From contig CAMFCK010000075.1 of assembly GCA_945948775.1 (NCBI GenBank), positions 1 to 5,291 of the forward strand: a stretch of 5,291 nt of DNA. The letters are read 5' to 3'. The translations under genes and the position numbers were made by a program. The notes below the pieces were generated by a model. That model was not told where the DNA came from, ran no database searches, and saw only the letters and a program-made list of their open reading frames with translations. Source of the DNA: an uncultured Clostridia bacterium (GTDB lineage: Bacteria; Bacillota; Clostridia; UBA1381). This document shows positions 1-5,291 of this stretch, piece after piece (position 1 is the first letter of the stretch; each line of letters opens with the position of its first letter).

Positions 1-716
1 CCCGCGACTACATTGCTCATTCTGTAGTTATAGCCGATTTCGCTGTGCTGATACCACGGCGCAGGATCTCGTGCCTGCGTTGAGTAAAATCTCACCTTCT
101 GCACCGCGTCCTCGTCATCTGACAAAAACATTCCGCCGCCTGATGAGGTTATTATCTTGTTCCCATTGAAGCTTATCGCATTATATTTTCCGAAGGTTCC
201 GGTCTGCCGGCCTTTATATGTAGCGGACAGGCTTTCAGCCGCGTCCTCAATCAATGTTACGCCGTATTTATCGCAAAGCCCCTTTATTTCATCAAGCTTT
301 GCCGGCGTTCCGTACAGATTTGCCACAACAACTGCCTTGACCTTGCCCTGATATTTGTCTAACGCTTTTTTAAGCGCCTTAGGATTCATGTTCCATGTTT
401 CACGTTCAGCGTCAACGAAAACCTGCGTTCCTCCGACATAGCTAACTGGATTTACTGTAGCTGCAAAAGTCAGATCAGAGCAAAGCACTATATCTCCACG
501 TTTGATGCCTGCAAGCTTAAATGCCATATGCAGCGCATGAGTTCCTGCCGTCATTGCAGCCGCCGCCTTACAGCCCACATACCTTGAAATCTCATTTTCA
601 AATTCGGTCACATTTTTTCCTAACGGCGCTACCCAGTTTGTATCAAACGCTTCTTTTACAAACATCTGCTCCTCACCATGCATTGTCGGTGACGAAAGCC
701 ATATCTTTTCTTCCAT
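1..716 (-). CDS. DegT/DnrJ/EryC1/StrS-family PLP-dependent sugar aminotransferase, EpsN/PglE-like (3' part outside window)
   Basis: This gene is cut by the left edge; 238 residues of a protein usually about 370-400 long are present. The family transfers an amino group, normally from glutamate, to a keto sugar nucleotide in the cytoplasm, making amino sugars for capsule, exopolysaccharide or glycoprotein glycans. Visible marks are the N-terminal TNWVAPLG segment (residues 26-33), the AGTHAL cofactor-phosphate loop (57-62), EDAAES (157-162) with Asp158 expected to contact the pyridine nitrogen, SFNGNKIITSSGGGM with Lys187 as the expected Schiff-base lysine, and GYNYRMSN near the edge. The order and wording of these motifs resemble Bacillus EpsN and Campylobacter PglE. 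The ATG is preceded by GGAGG nine bases upstream. It starts 30 bp after the helicase stop on the same strand with no terminator between, so the two are probably co-transcribed. The exact sugar substrate cannot be read from this fragment. Confidence 0.93.
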   Translation of the reverse strand, partial: MEEKIWLSSPTMHGEEQMFVKEAFDTNWVAPLGKNVTEFENEISRYVGCKAAAAMTAGTHALHMAFKLAGIKRGDIVLCSDLTFAATVNPVSYVGGTQVFVDAERETWNMNPKALKKALDKYQGKVKAVVVANLYGTPAKLDEIKGLCDKYGVTLIEDAAESLSATYKGRQTGTFGKYNAISFNGNKIITSSGGGMFLSDDEDAVQKVRFYSTQARDPAPWYQHSEIGYNYRMSNVVA

Positions 717-746
717 CAAAACGTTCCTCCACGTCAATAATTTCTC

Positions 747-3248
747 CTATGAAGCTTTTCTGTCCCAAGACATTCCTACATCATTAAGCATTGAAACCTG
801 CTTTGTGGAAAGTTTACCCTCGCGGTAATATTTGCGCTGCTTTATTATCCAGTCGCCTATCTTCCTGCCGTCCGACAGTATATAGTCCTTTGGTATGTCA
901 AGATGCCCATGCTCCTCATAAAAGTCTGATACCGCCTCATAGCGTATCTCCCATGCACGCTCGGCTGAGCTTTTCCAGTCCATTCCTATAGCCTCAAGTC
1001 GCTTTATCTGCTCCGATGTAAGCGTTTTTCCTTCGCGTCTGCCGTAATATATCTGCTTTTGCTCGTTCAGCCATTTATTAAGCCATACTCCGTCCGCTGT
1101 ATATTTAGGCGGCACATTCAGATCGCCATGCTCCTCATAATATTCTTTCGCAAGCTGATAGCGTGCCTCCCATGAGTCCGGCTTCTTCCATATCATGCCT
1201 ATAGCGTCAAGCTTTATCTTCTCTGCATTTTCTCTCTGATTGGAAATCCACGCCCCCAGCTTATATCCATCTGCCGTTACATATGAATTTGCCACATCCA
1301 GATTACCGTGTCTTTTAAAGTATTTTTCCGCTTCCCTATAGCCATTGTTCCACTGCCGTTCATATTTGCCGTCCCACAGCATGCCTATTTCATCAAGCTG
1401 TCTTATCTGCTCATGACTCAGATTGAAAAGCGGCGAATCCGTCTGTCTTAATCTGCGAAGAGTACGCACCCATATGCCTAAATTTACTCCATTAGATGCT
1501 GTATAATCATACGGAACATCAAGGCTTTCATGTTCGCGGTAATATTCCATTGCCGCCATGTAATTTTGCTCCCACAAATAATCGGGAACGCTCCATATCA
1601 TGCCCAGCTCATCAAGCATGGCTATTCTCTCTGATGTCAGAAACGTTAGCTTTATATTGCTCTTTCGATAGCTTCGCATCCGGCACATCTTCTTTCCAAG
1701 CGGATAACCCGTTTCGCTTACATAATTGATATTCGTATCCAGGTCACCGTTTTTGTCATAATATGCCTTTGCTTCACTATAAAATCTTTCCCACGAAACG
1801 TCTCCGGCACTTTTCCAGCGCATTCCGATTTTATTCAGCTTTTCTATTCTTCCGCTGTCAAGCTCGCCGTATTGTGTTCCGTTATATACCTTTCTCTGTG
1901 TCGAAAGCCAGTTTCCCAAGGAATATCCGTCAGGCGTTTTATAACGCCTTGGTACCTCAAGATCTCCGTGTTCCTCATAATATGCCTTTGCGTAGGAATA
2001 CATCACATCCCACGATACCGTGAGCGTATCCTCAAGTTCGCAGAAAATCTCATTGCAGTCGCGCAGCACGTCTATGATTTTGAAATGCTCATTTACAATG
2101 TCCTTCTCCTGTCCATGCGAACGGTAATAGGTCATAGCCGTCTGCATTTCCTCCTGTATTGCCGATATGCTGTATAGGTTTTCAAAGTTGTTTACAATAT
2201 CAAAAATTATAGGTTCTGTTGCTTTTGATGCGGACAGGGCGCGCCCTATCTGCTGTTTATATATAATCGGCGAGATAGTCGGACGCAGCAAAATAACTCC
2301 GGACACATCATCAACGTGAATGCCCTCGTTCAGCATGTCTATACAGTAGAGCAGCTTTAAATGCCCGCTGTTGTCAGACTTAAATTCCGCAAACGCTGTG
2401 CTTGTTTGCGGATTATCAGAAAAAGCCTTATATATATGAGGCTTTTTGTCTACTTCGCTGAACCAGCCGCGGGAAAGCTCGATCATTTCCTCCATATGCT
2501 CAACATTTGCGCAAAATACGATATACTTTCCGCTTTTGTTCTTCATATGCTTTCTGAAAATATCCGGTATACCGTCCGCCTTTTCCAAAGCGCGCCGCAG
2601 CGCCTCCAGATACTTTTCCGCCTTTGCCTGTACAGCCTTATATTTCTTTTTCTTTATCCTTCGCTCATACCTATCTAACTCCTTCTGATATGAGTACATC
2701 GAAACTATATATGTCGGAGGCGTCAATATCCCACGGACAATTGCCTCCCCCAACGTCATCTCAGACGCAATGTTTCCGTCAAACAGCTCATCCGCCATAT
2801 TGCGCTGATTATCAAGATATCGTATTGCCGTGGCGGACAGTCCAAGGATCGGCACATCGGGATAAGCGGTCAAAAGGCACTCTACACCTTTGCCCCATTC
2901 AGCAGCTCCGCACCTATGAAATTCATCGAATATTATATATGAAGGAGAAATTTCCTCAATTTCCTTTGCGCTCATTATCATCAGCTTGGAATAAGTAACA
3001 AACGTGATATTGCCGCAGTTAAAATCAGGCGACGCTTTTCTTACATTTTCAAGCTGAGTTTTAAAAATATACTCACTCGGCGAAAGCCACAAAATATTCT
3101 TTTCGGGATTATCTGCACACAGTCGAAAGGCTATAAAGGATTTTCCCGTTCCGGTCGGGTGGATTACTGCGGCTCTGCCCTGCTGCTCAAGCATTAAAAC
3201 AGCTGCACGGTATGCTTTTTCATTATGCTCAAAAAGCTTTATGCTCAC
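747..3248 (-). CDS. SF2 (DEAD/DEAH-like) helicase with six C-terminal helicase-associated (HA) repeats
   Basis: This 833-residue protein is an ATP-dependent nucleic-acid helicase or translocase, probably cytoplasmic, with no signal peptide or membrane segment. Visible motifs are: Walker A HPTGTGKS (residues 30-37, Lys36), motif II DEFH (108-111), motif III SAT (138-140), motif IV-like IVFCAN (243-248), motif V-like DMLNEGIHV (304-312), and motif VI QQIGRALS (332-339). Motif VI has Ser339 where many SF2 enzymes have the final Arg. A basic, charged stretch (about 190-225) sits between the two RecA-like lobes. Residues 412-830 hold six HA repeats (the Pfam helicase-associated domain), a family thought to contact nucleic acid. 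The start is GTG, supported by GGGAGG eight bases upstream. It is the first gene after the putative invertible promoter and lies 30 bp before an EpsN-like aminotransferase, so it is probably phase-variable. The biological role (polysaccharide operon control, phage defence, other) is unknown. Confidence 0.93.
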   Translation of the reverse strand: MSIKLFEHNEKAYRAAVLMLEQQGRAAVIHPTGTGKSFIAFRLCADNPEKNILWLSPSEYIFKTQLENVRKASPDFNCGNITFVTYSKLMIMSAKEIEEISPSYIIFDEFHRCGAAEWGKGVECLLTAYPDVPILGLSATAIRYLDNQRNMADELFDGNIASEMTLGEAIVRGILTPPTYIVSMYSYQKELDRYERRIKKKKYKAVQAKAEKYLEALRRALEKADGIPDIFRKHMKNKSGKYIVFCANVEHMEEMIELSRGWFSEVDKKPHIYKAFSDNPQTSTAFAEFKSDNSGHLKLLYCIDMLNEGIHVDDVSGVILLRPTISPIIYKQQIGRALSASKATEPIIFDIVNNFENLYSISAIQEEMQTAMTYYRSHGQEKDIVNEHFKIIDVLRDCNEIFCELEDTLTVSWDVMYSYAKAYYEEHGDLEVPRRYKTPDGYSLGNWLSTQRKVYNGTQYGELDSGRIEKLNKIGMRWKSAGDVSWERFYSEAKAYYDKNGDLDTNINYVSETGYPLGKKMCRMRSYRKSNIKLTFLTSERIAMLDELGMIWSVPDYLWEQNYMAAMEYYREHESLDVPYDYTASNGVNLGIWVRTLRRLRQTDSPLFNLSHEQIRQLDEIGMLWDGKYERQWNNGYREAEKYFKRHGNLDVANSYVTADGYKLGAWISNQRENAEKIKLDAIGMIWKKPDSWEARYQLAKEYYEEHGDLNVPPKYTADGVWLNKWLNEQKQIYYGRREGKTLTSEQIKRLEAIGMDWKSSAERAWEIRYEAVSDFYEEHGHLDIPKDYILSDGRKIGDWIIKQRKYYREGKLSTKQVSMLNDVGMSWDRKAS
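759..2015 (-). repeat. Six tandem helicase-associated (HA) domain repeats inside the helicase gene
   Basis: Six units of roughly 57-70 residues follow each other at about residues 412-480, 485-553, 558-627, 632-688, 691-760 and 765-830. Each unit has the pattern W-x-x-x-Y, then YYEEHG-(D/H/N)-L-(D/E/N)-V-P or a variant, a tyrosine, (D)G-x-x-L-G-x-W-(x)-x-x-Q-R, and closes with (L)-x-x-(I/L/V)-G-M-x-W. Unit 4 is shortened between the QR and the closing IGMIW. Unit 2 is the most diverged (GKKMCRMR in place of GNWLSTQR). Some similarity survives at DNA level: the 15-base string CCATGCTCCTCATAA occurs at 907 and again at 1126, exactly 219 bp (73 codons) apart, and a related string lies near 1966. 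Confidence 0.88.
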
Positions 3249-3256
3249 AGTCGCCG

Positions 3257-3262
3257 CCTCCC
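3257..3262 (-). promoter_or_regulatory. Ribosome binding site of the helicase (decides the GTG start)
   Basis: On the minus strand GGGAGG lies eight bases before the GTG at 3248. It is a strong Shine-Dalgarno match at ideal distance. The site lies outside the invertible segment, so it is kept in both orientations. Confidence 0.8.
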
Positions 3263-3269
3263 GTTCAAT

Positions 3270-3298
3270 ATAAAATATCCCGCACTACATAATGACAA
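3270..3298 (-). promoter_or_regulatory. Possible weak promoter reading toward the helicase, with its -35 inside the left inverted repeat
   Basis: TTGTCA (3293-3298) is followed after 17 bp by TTTTAT (3270-3275), matching the sigma-A consensus at 5/6 and 4/6. Because the -35 lies in the conserved repeat core, it would persist after inversion and could give low constitutive expression. AT-rich DNA throws up such matches by chance, so this is only a candidate. Confidence 0.2.
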
Positions 3299-3308
3299 TT
3301 ATGTAGTA
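3284..3308 (-). repeat. Left inverted repeat of the putative invertible element (recombination site)
   Basis: Read on the minus strand, this 25-bp site matches the right-hand site at 3504-3528 in 24 of 25 positions, in opposite orientation. Its first 22 bases are identical; the one difference is A here against G at the right. The site is itself a near palindrome: arms ACTACATAAT and ATTATGTAGT around a TGTC core, with the symmetry extending outward to CCCG/CGGG (3279-3312) with one mismatch. Two short inverted arms around an asymmetric core is what a tyrosine recombinase site looks like. Confidence 0.88.
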
Positions 3309-3350
3309 CGGGATTATGGAGAAAATCTTTTGGTCAAAAAAATAAGCATA

Positions 3351-3395
3351 AAAATGAAACCAATAGCAAACTTTTCAGCTCATTGGTTTCATTTT
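3351..3395. terminator. Bidirectional terminator-like hairpin inside the invertible segment
   Basis: A perfect 14-bp inverted repeat (AAAATGAAACCAAT at 3351-3364 pairing with 3382-3395) encloses a 17-nt loop. On the plus strand it is followed by T7 (3404-3410). On the minus strand it is followed by T7 (complement of 3336-3342). In either orientation it lies between the recombinase gene and the operon side or behind the promoter, so it would stop readthrough from the recombinase entering the helicase operon. The stem is AT-rich and the T tracts lie 8 nt beyond it, so efficiency may be moderate. Confidence 0.65.
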
Positions 3396-3461
3396 GTGTA
3401 TGATTTTTTTCATTTATTCAGCTTACTCCTTTTGAATAAAATGGATTTTTATTAAAAACTA

Positions 3462-3490
3462 TTGACGAATTTACAATTAAGGGATATAAT
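3462..3490 (+). promoter_or_regulatory. Strong sigma-A-type promoter inside the invertible segment, pointing away from the operon
   Basis: TTGACG (3462-3467) and TATAAT (3485-3490) are separated by exactly 17 bp, matching the consensus at 5/6 and 6/6, with an A/T-rich tract upstream. The expected transcription start is near 3497. No plus-strand gene follows: the transcript would run into the right inverted repeat and then antisense to the recombinase. This pointless direction is itself evidence that the segment is a switch caught in the OFF state. Confidence 0.82.
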
Positions 3491-3502
3491 TATTACATAT
3501 GG

Positions 3503-3535
3503 ATACTACATAATTGTCATTATGTGGTATTTTTT
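3503..3535 (+). terminator. Right inverted repeat acting as an intrinsic terminator for the OFF-oriented promoter
   Basis: On the plus strand a 12-bp stem (3503-3514 with 3519-3530, one G-U pair) with the 4-nt loop TGTC is followed directly by T6 (3530-3535). The expected start of the promoter transcript is only a few bases upstream. The T tract is in the fixed flank beside the recombinase stop codon, so it would be lost from the promoter's path after inversion. The stem is AU-rich, so termination strength is uncertain. Confidence 0.55.
3504..3528 (+). repeat. Right inverted repeat of the putative invertible element (recombination site)
   Basis: This 25-bp site is the opposite-orientation partner of 3284-3308, 24 of 25 identical. 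Palindromic arms of ten bases surround TGTC, with one G for A in the outer right arm. It begins 6 bp beyond the stop codon of the tyrosine recombinase, the close linkage usual for a recombinase and its own site. Confidence 0.88.
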
Positions 3536-4356
3536 CAGCATTTTAACAGTCCCAGACGTTCAAGCTGTTTTTGGTGAATCTCTCCGTTCTCTATTGTATA
3601 GATCCTTGTTGTGTTGATGCTCGAATGACCGAGTATGTCTGCCAGACGTACAATATCCTTTTGTATTGTGTAATATGTACGCGCGAACAAATGCCGCAGA
3701 TTATGCGGAAACACCTTTTGGCGTGCCACTCCTGCCGTTTTGCACAGCTTTTTCATTTCCGCCCATATATTTGACCGGTCAAGCGGTCTGCCGCTTTTGG
3801 TAATGAATATCGGTCCGCTGTTTATTCTTTGCTGATTAATATATATCTTCAGCATTTTACATAGCGCTTTCGGCAGAAAAATCTTTCTCAGCTTTCTCTT
3901 GCCCTCAATTACTGCATAGCCGTTTTTTACCGCCTCTGCTGTAATGTGTCTGACCTCAGATACGCGTATCCCGGAAGAGCAAATCGTCTGCATTAACAGA
4001 TACAGCCTGCGCTTTTTCTTTGCCGCAGACAGCAGCCGTTCATATTCCGTTTTTATAAGCTCTCTGTCTGATGAAGAAAATATCTGACGCTGTATTTTTA
4101 CAGCCTTCACTCTGCACTCATGGCGGTCAATGAACGAGAAAAAGCTGTTTAGTGACGAGATTGCTGCGTTTACACTTGCCGGTGCATATCGTGCGCAAAG
4201 CCGGCTTTTGTATTCTAAAACCACATCCTTTTCAATATCTCTGCTTCCGAGCCAAGCAAGAAACGCCCTGACATCTCGGAGATATTTCTCCACCGTTGCC
4301 GGCGTTTTTTCCTCGCTGATAAGATATGTGCGGAATTTCTCTGTTTGTGTATGCAT
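3535..4356 (-). CDS. Tyrosine site-specific recombinase (phage-integrase/Xer-like fold), probable invertase of the adjacent promoter switch
   Basis: The 273-residue protein has the two-domain layout of compact XerC/D-like recombinases: an N-terminal SAM-like core-binding domain (about residues 1-90) and a catalytic domain (about 100-273). All expected catalytic residues are present: Arg131 in SSGIRVSE, Lys153 in the GKRK hairpin, His218 and Arg221 in PHNLRH, His244 in LGHSS, and nucleophile Tyr253 in RIYT, nine residues after His244 as in XerD. It cuts and rejoins DNA through a 3'-phosphotyrosine intermediate. The ATG is preceded by AAGGAG about 11 bases upstream. The gene ends 6 bp from the right inverted repeat, so the simplest reading is that it inverts the 3284-3528 segment. 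A role as a prophage integrase is possible given the phage-like gene upstream, but the paired sites favour an invertase. Confidence 0.92.
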   Translation of the reverse strand: MHTQTEKFRTYLISEEKTPATVEKYLRDVRAFLAWLGSRDIEKDVVLEYKSRLCARYAPASVNAAISSLNSFFSFIDRHECRVKAVKIQRQIFSSSDRELIKTEYERLLSAAKKKRRLYLLMQTICSSGIRVSEVRHITAEAVKNGYAVIEGKRKLRKIFLPKALCKMLKIYINQQRINSGPIFITKSGRPLDRSNIWAEMKKLCKTAGVARQKVFPHNLRHLFARTYYTIQKDIVRLADILGHSSINTTRIYTIENGEIHQKQLERLGLLKC

Positions 4357-4381
4357 GATAAAATCATCTCCTTTTAGGAAT

Positions 4382-4410
4382 ATTTTACCATATTTATAAT
4401 TTAAAGACTA
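4382..4410 (-). promoter_or_regulatory. Possible promoter of the tyrosine recombinase
   Basis: TAGTCT (complement of 4405-4410) and TAAAAT (complement of 4382-4387) are 17 bp apart, matching consensus at 3/6 and 5/6, just upstream of the recombinase ribosome site. The -35 overlaps the stop codon of the upstream gene. The recombinase could instead be read from the upstream gene, 51 bp away on the same strand, since I see no terminator between them. Confidence 0.3.
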
Positions 4411-5291
4411 CATTGCCGCTATTTCCTGCTGCAGTTCTGCAAGCTTCTTATTTATATCTTCATAATATGTCACATCTATATTTCCTTTAATGTTAGTCCA
4501 TTCGCTAATATATGCAATACAACTCACAGGCATTGTGATCGATGGTGCTTCGCATGTTTCATATACCGGTGTTTCGAGCAGTCCAAGGCTTTCATCAATT
4601 GTCTTTGTATTTGTATTATCTAATACTTCTATTTTTCTTATAATTGTTTGATTGGTATAGTCCAAATAATCATAATAACCGCCAATCTTGCGCAGCGGTG
4701 CGTCCGTATAGATATACGCCTTTTCTGTATTACCGCCACGTTCATATTCTGTTTTTGCTGTTCCTCTCTCAAGCTGAATATTATAAAATTTAATTTCAGA
4801 ACCAACAGAACCTTCAATATTCGCTGTTGCAGTTAATGCTATTACTGCCCATTGCGCACCATCGGGTGTTGTAAATGTAAAATTATCGGTTGCATTAACT
4901 GTTTTCAAAAAATATCCGTCTTTGTCATATAGGCCTACCATTATCCGTCCGATACCGCCGGAGGCTCCGGATAAATAATATTCCGTATTTGGACATATTT
5001 CCACATCCAAGCCTACACCATATGCATTTGATTTTGATATAATTGAAATACTTTCATCTGTTACTTCCGATATTGTTACATTCGACTTATTTACATAATT
5101 GCTTGCAGCATAGCCTTGAATGATTTGATTTCCTGTTAATATTCTTTTTGATGTATTTGAAAATGCCCAGTTGTCAACTACTGTGCGCCCGGAGATATTA
5201 ACAAGATTTTTCGGCTCACATGAAATAGATATCCTGTATTTCCCATAGTGCTCATCTGCTTCATCGGTAACTAAGTCGCCTACCGACTGTA
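4408..5291 (-). CDS. Phage-type minor structural (tail/appendage) protein, 5' end outside window
   Basis: The frame is open to the right edge, giving 293 residues plus a partial codon. The TTG at 5010 is internal and should not be taken as the start. The sequence contains segments I recognise from Firmicutes prophage tail or baseplate-associated structural proteins: a GDLVTDEADEHYGKYRI segment near the visible N terminus, a beta-rich carbohydrate-binding-like (jelly-roll) stretch ending EIKFYNIQLERGTAKTEYE (about residues 164-183), and an APLRKIGGYYDYLDY segment (about 197-211) followed by a strand-rich region. It ends in a short amphipathic helix (INKKLAELQQEIAAM) typical of tail fibre or appendage ends. 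It would sit in the virion tail or, if domesticated, be a remnant. It stops 51 bp before the recombinase on the same strand. Identification rests on recalled sequence style, so the exact tail role is uncertain. Confidence 0.7.
   Translation of the reverse strand, partial: QSVGDLVTDEADEHYGKYRISISCEPKNLVNISGRTVVDNWAFSNTSKRILTGNQIIQGYAASNYVNKSNVTISEVTDESISIISKSNAYGVGLDVEICPNTEYYLSGASGGIGRIMVGLYDKDGYFLKTVNATDNFTFTTPDGAQWAVIALTATANIEGSVGSEIKFYNIQLERGTAKTEYERGGNTEKAYIYTDAPLRKIGGYYDYLDYTNQTIIRKIEVLDNTNTKTIDESLGLLETPVYETCEAPSITMPVSCIAYISEWTNIKGNIDVTYYEDINKKLAELQQEIAAM

Larger units (their letters stand above)
3284..3528. promoter_or_regulatory. Putative invertible promoter switch (phase-variation element), drawn in the OFF orientation
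   Basis: A 195-bp non-coding segment (3309-3503) is enclosed by two 25-bp inverted repeats. It carries a near-consensus promoter in its right part, pointing right, and a two-way terminator-like hairpin in its left part. A complete tyrosine recombinase gene ends 6 bp beyond the right repeat, and a promoterless-looking operon (helicase, then aminotransferase) begins just beyond the left repeat. Site-specific inversion would turn the promoter to face the operon, giving a leader of about 67 nt including the fixed GGGAGG ribosome site. Promoter inversion by linked recombinases is established for surface-polysaccharide loci of gut bacteria and for Clostridioides difficile surface genes. That this particular segment inverts is inference. 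Confidence 0.83.

Noticed and set aside
7..28. ACTACA and TGTAGT in inverted order, similar to the outer arms of the switch sites
   Set aside because: It lies in the aminotransferase codons for the conserved YRMSN segment, has the wrong spacing and no TGTC core, and has no partner, so it is probably chance.
1872..2177. Plus-strand open frames opposite the helicase (several of 60-120 codons)
   Set aside because: They are antisense shadows of the long, motif-rich helicase frame and lack ribosome sites or recognisable content.
3375..3413. Minus-strand 12-codon leader-like frame (MKKIIHKMKPMS) preceded by AAAGGAG and overlapping the inner hairpin
   Set aside because: The Shine-Dalgarno spacing is about 12 bases and the frame is very short in AT-rich DNA. 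An attenuation peptide is imaginable but there is no independent support.
3225..3455. Plus-strand open frame crossing the left repeat and the invertible segment
   Set aside because: It lacks a ribosome site, has low-complexity Phe/Leu-rich content, and is composed of the terminator hairpin and AT-rich regulatory DNA.
3279..3530. Reading the two repeats as attL/attR of an integrated element or as insertion-sequence ends
   Set aside because: Attachment sites of an integrated element would be direct repeats. The 195 bp between carry no transposase, and no target duplication is seen. Inverted sites around a promoter fit inversion better.
4408..5010. Taking the TTG at 5010 as the start of the phage-like gene
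   Set aside because: The same frame continues without a stop for another 93 codons to the window edge, with family-like sequence, and there is no ribosome site before the TTG.
1..5291. CRISPR array, tRNA, rRNA or riboswitch
   Set aside because: No regularly spaced direct repeats and no cloverleaf or known riboswitch core are visible. The only long non-coding stretch is the switch region.

Overview
The window looks like chromosome of a low-to-moderate GC Firmicute, most likely a gut-type Clostridia. This is inferred from strong GGAGG-type ribosome sites, an EpsN-like aminotransferase, a helicase with helicase-associated (HA) repeats, and a Firmicutes-style phage tail-like protein. No marker gene fixes the genus.

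All four supported genes lie on the minus strand, so they read from right to left. From the right edge these are: the 3' part of a phage-type minor structural (tail or appendage) protein (4408-5291); a complete tyrosine recombinase (3535-4356); a short AT-rich non-coding stretch (3249-3534); a large SF2 helicase with six C-terminal HA repeats (747-3248); and, 30 bp further on, the N-terminal 238 residues of an EpsN/PglE-like sugar aminotransferase (1-716) that runs off the left edge. The last two genes look like the start of a surface-polysaccharide or amino-sugar operon.

The centre of interest is the 286-bp stretch between recombinase and helicase. It is bounded by two oppositely oriented copies of a 25-bp site (24 of 25 identical). 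Each copy is itself nearly palindromic, with arms ACTACATAAT and ATTATGTAGT around an asymmetric TGTC core. Between them lie a near-consensus sigma-A promoter (TTGACG, 17-bp spacer, TATAAT) and a 14-bp perfect hairpin with T7 tracts on both sides. The right-hand site begins 6 bp beyond the recombinase stop. This is the architecture of an invertible promoter switch with its own recombinase. As sequenced, the promoter points right, away from the helicase/aminotransferase operon, so the operon should be OFF. Inversion would place the promoter about 67 nt upstream of the helicase GTG start (ON).

A further refinement is visible. In the OFF orientation the promoter fires straight into the right-hand site, which is followed by T6 and so resembles an intrinsic terminator. 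In the ON orientation the hybrid site has no T tract, so transcription should read through. The inner bidirectional terminator would block readthrough from the recombinase in either state. I infer a self-contained phase-variation cassette controlling a helicase-headed polysaccharide operon; inversion itself is not demonstrated by one sequence.
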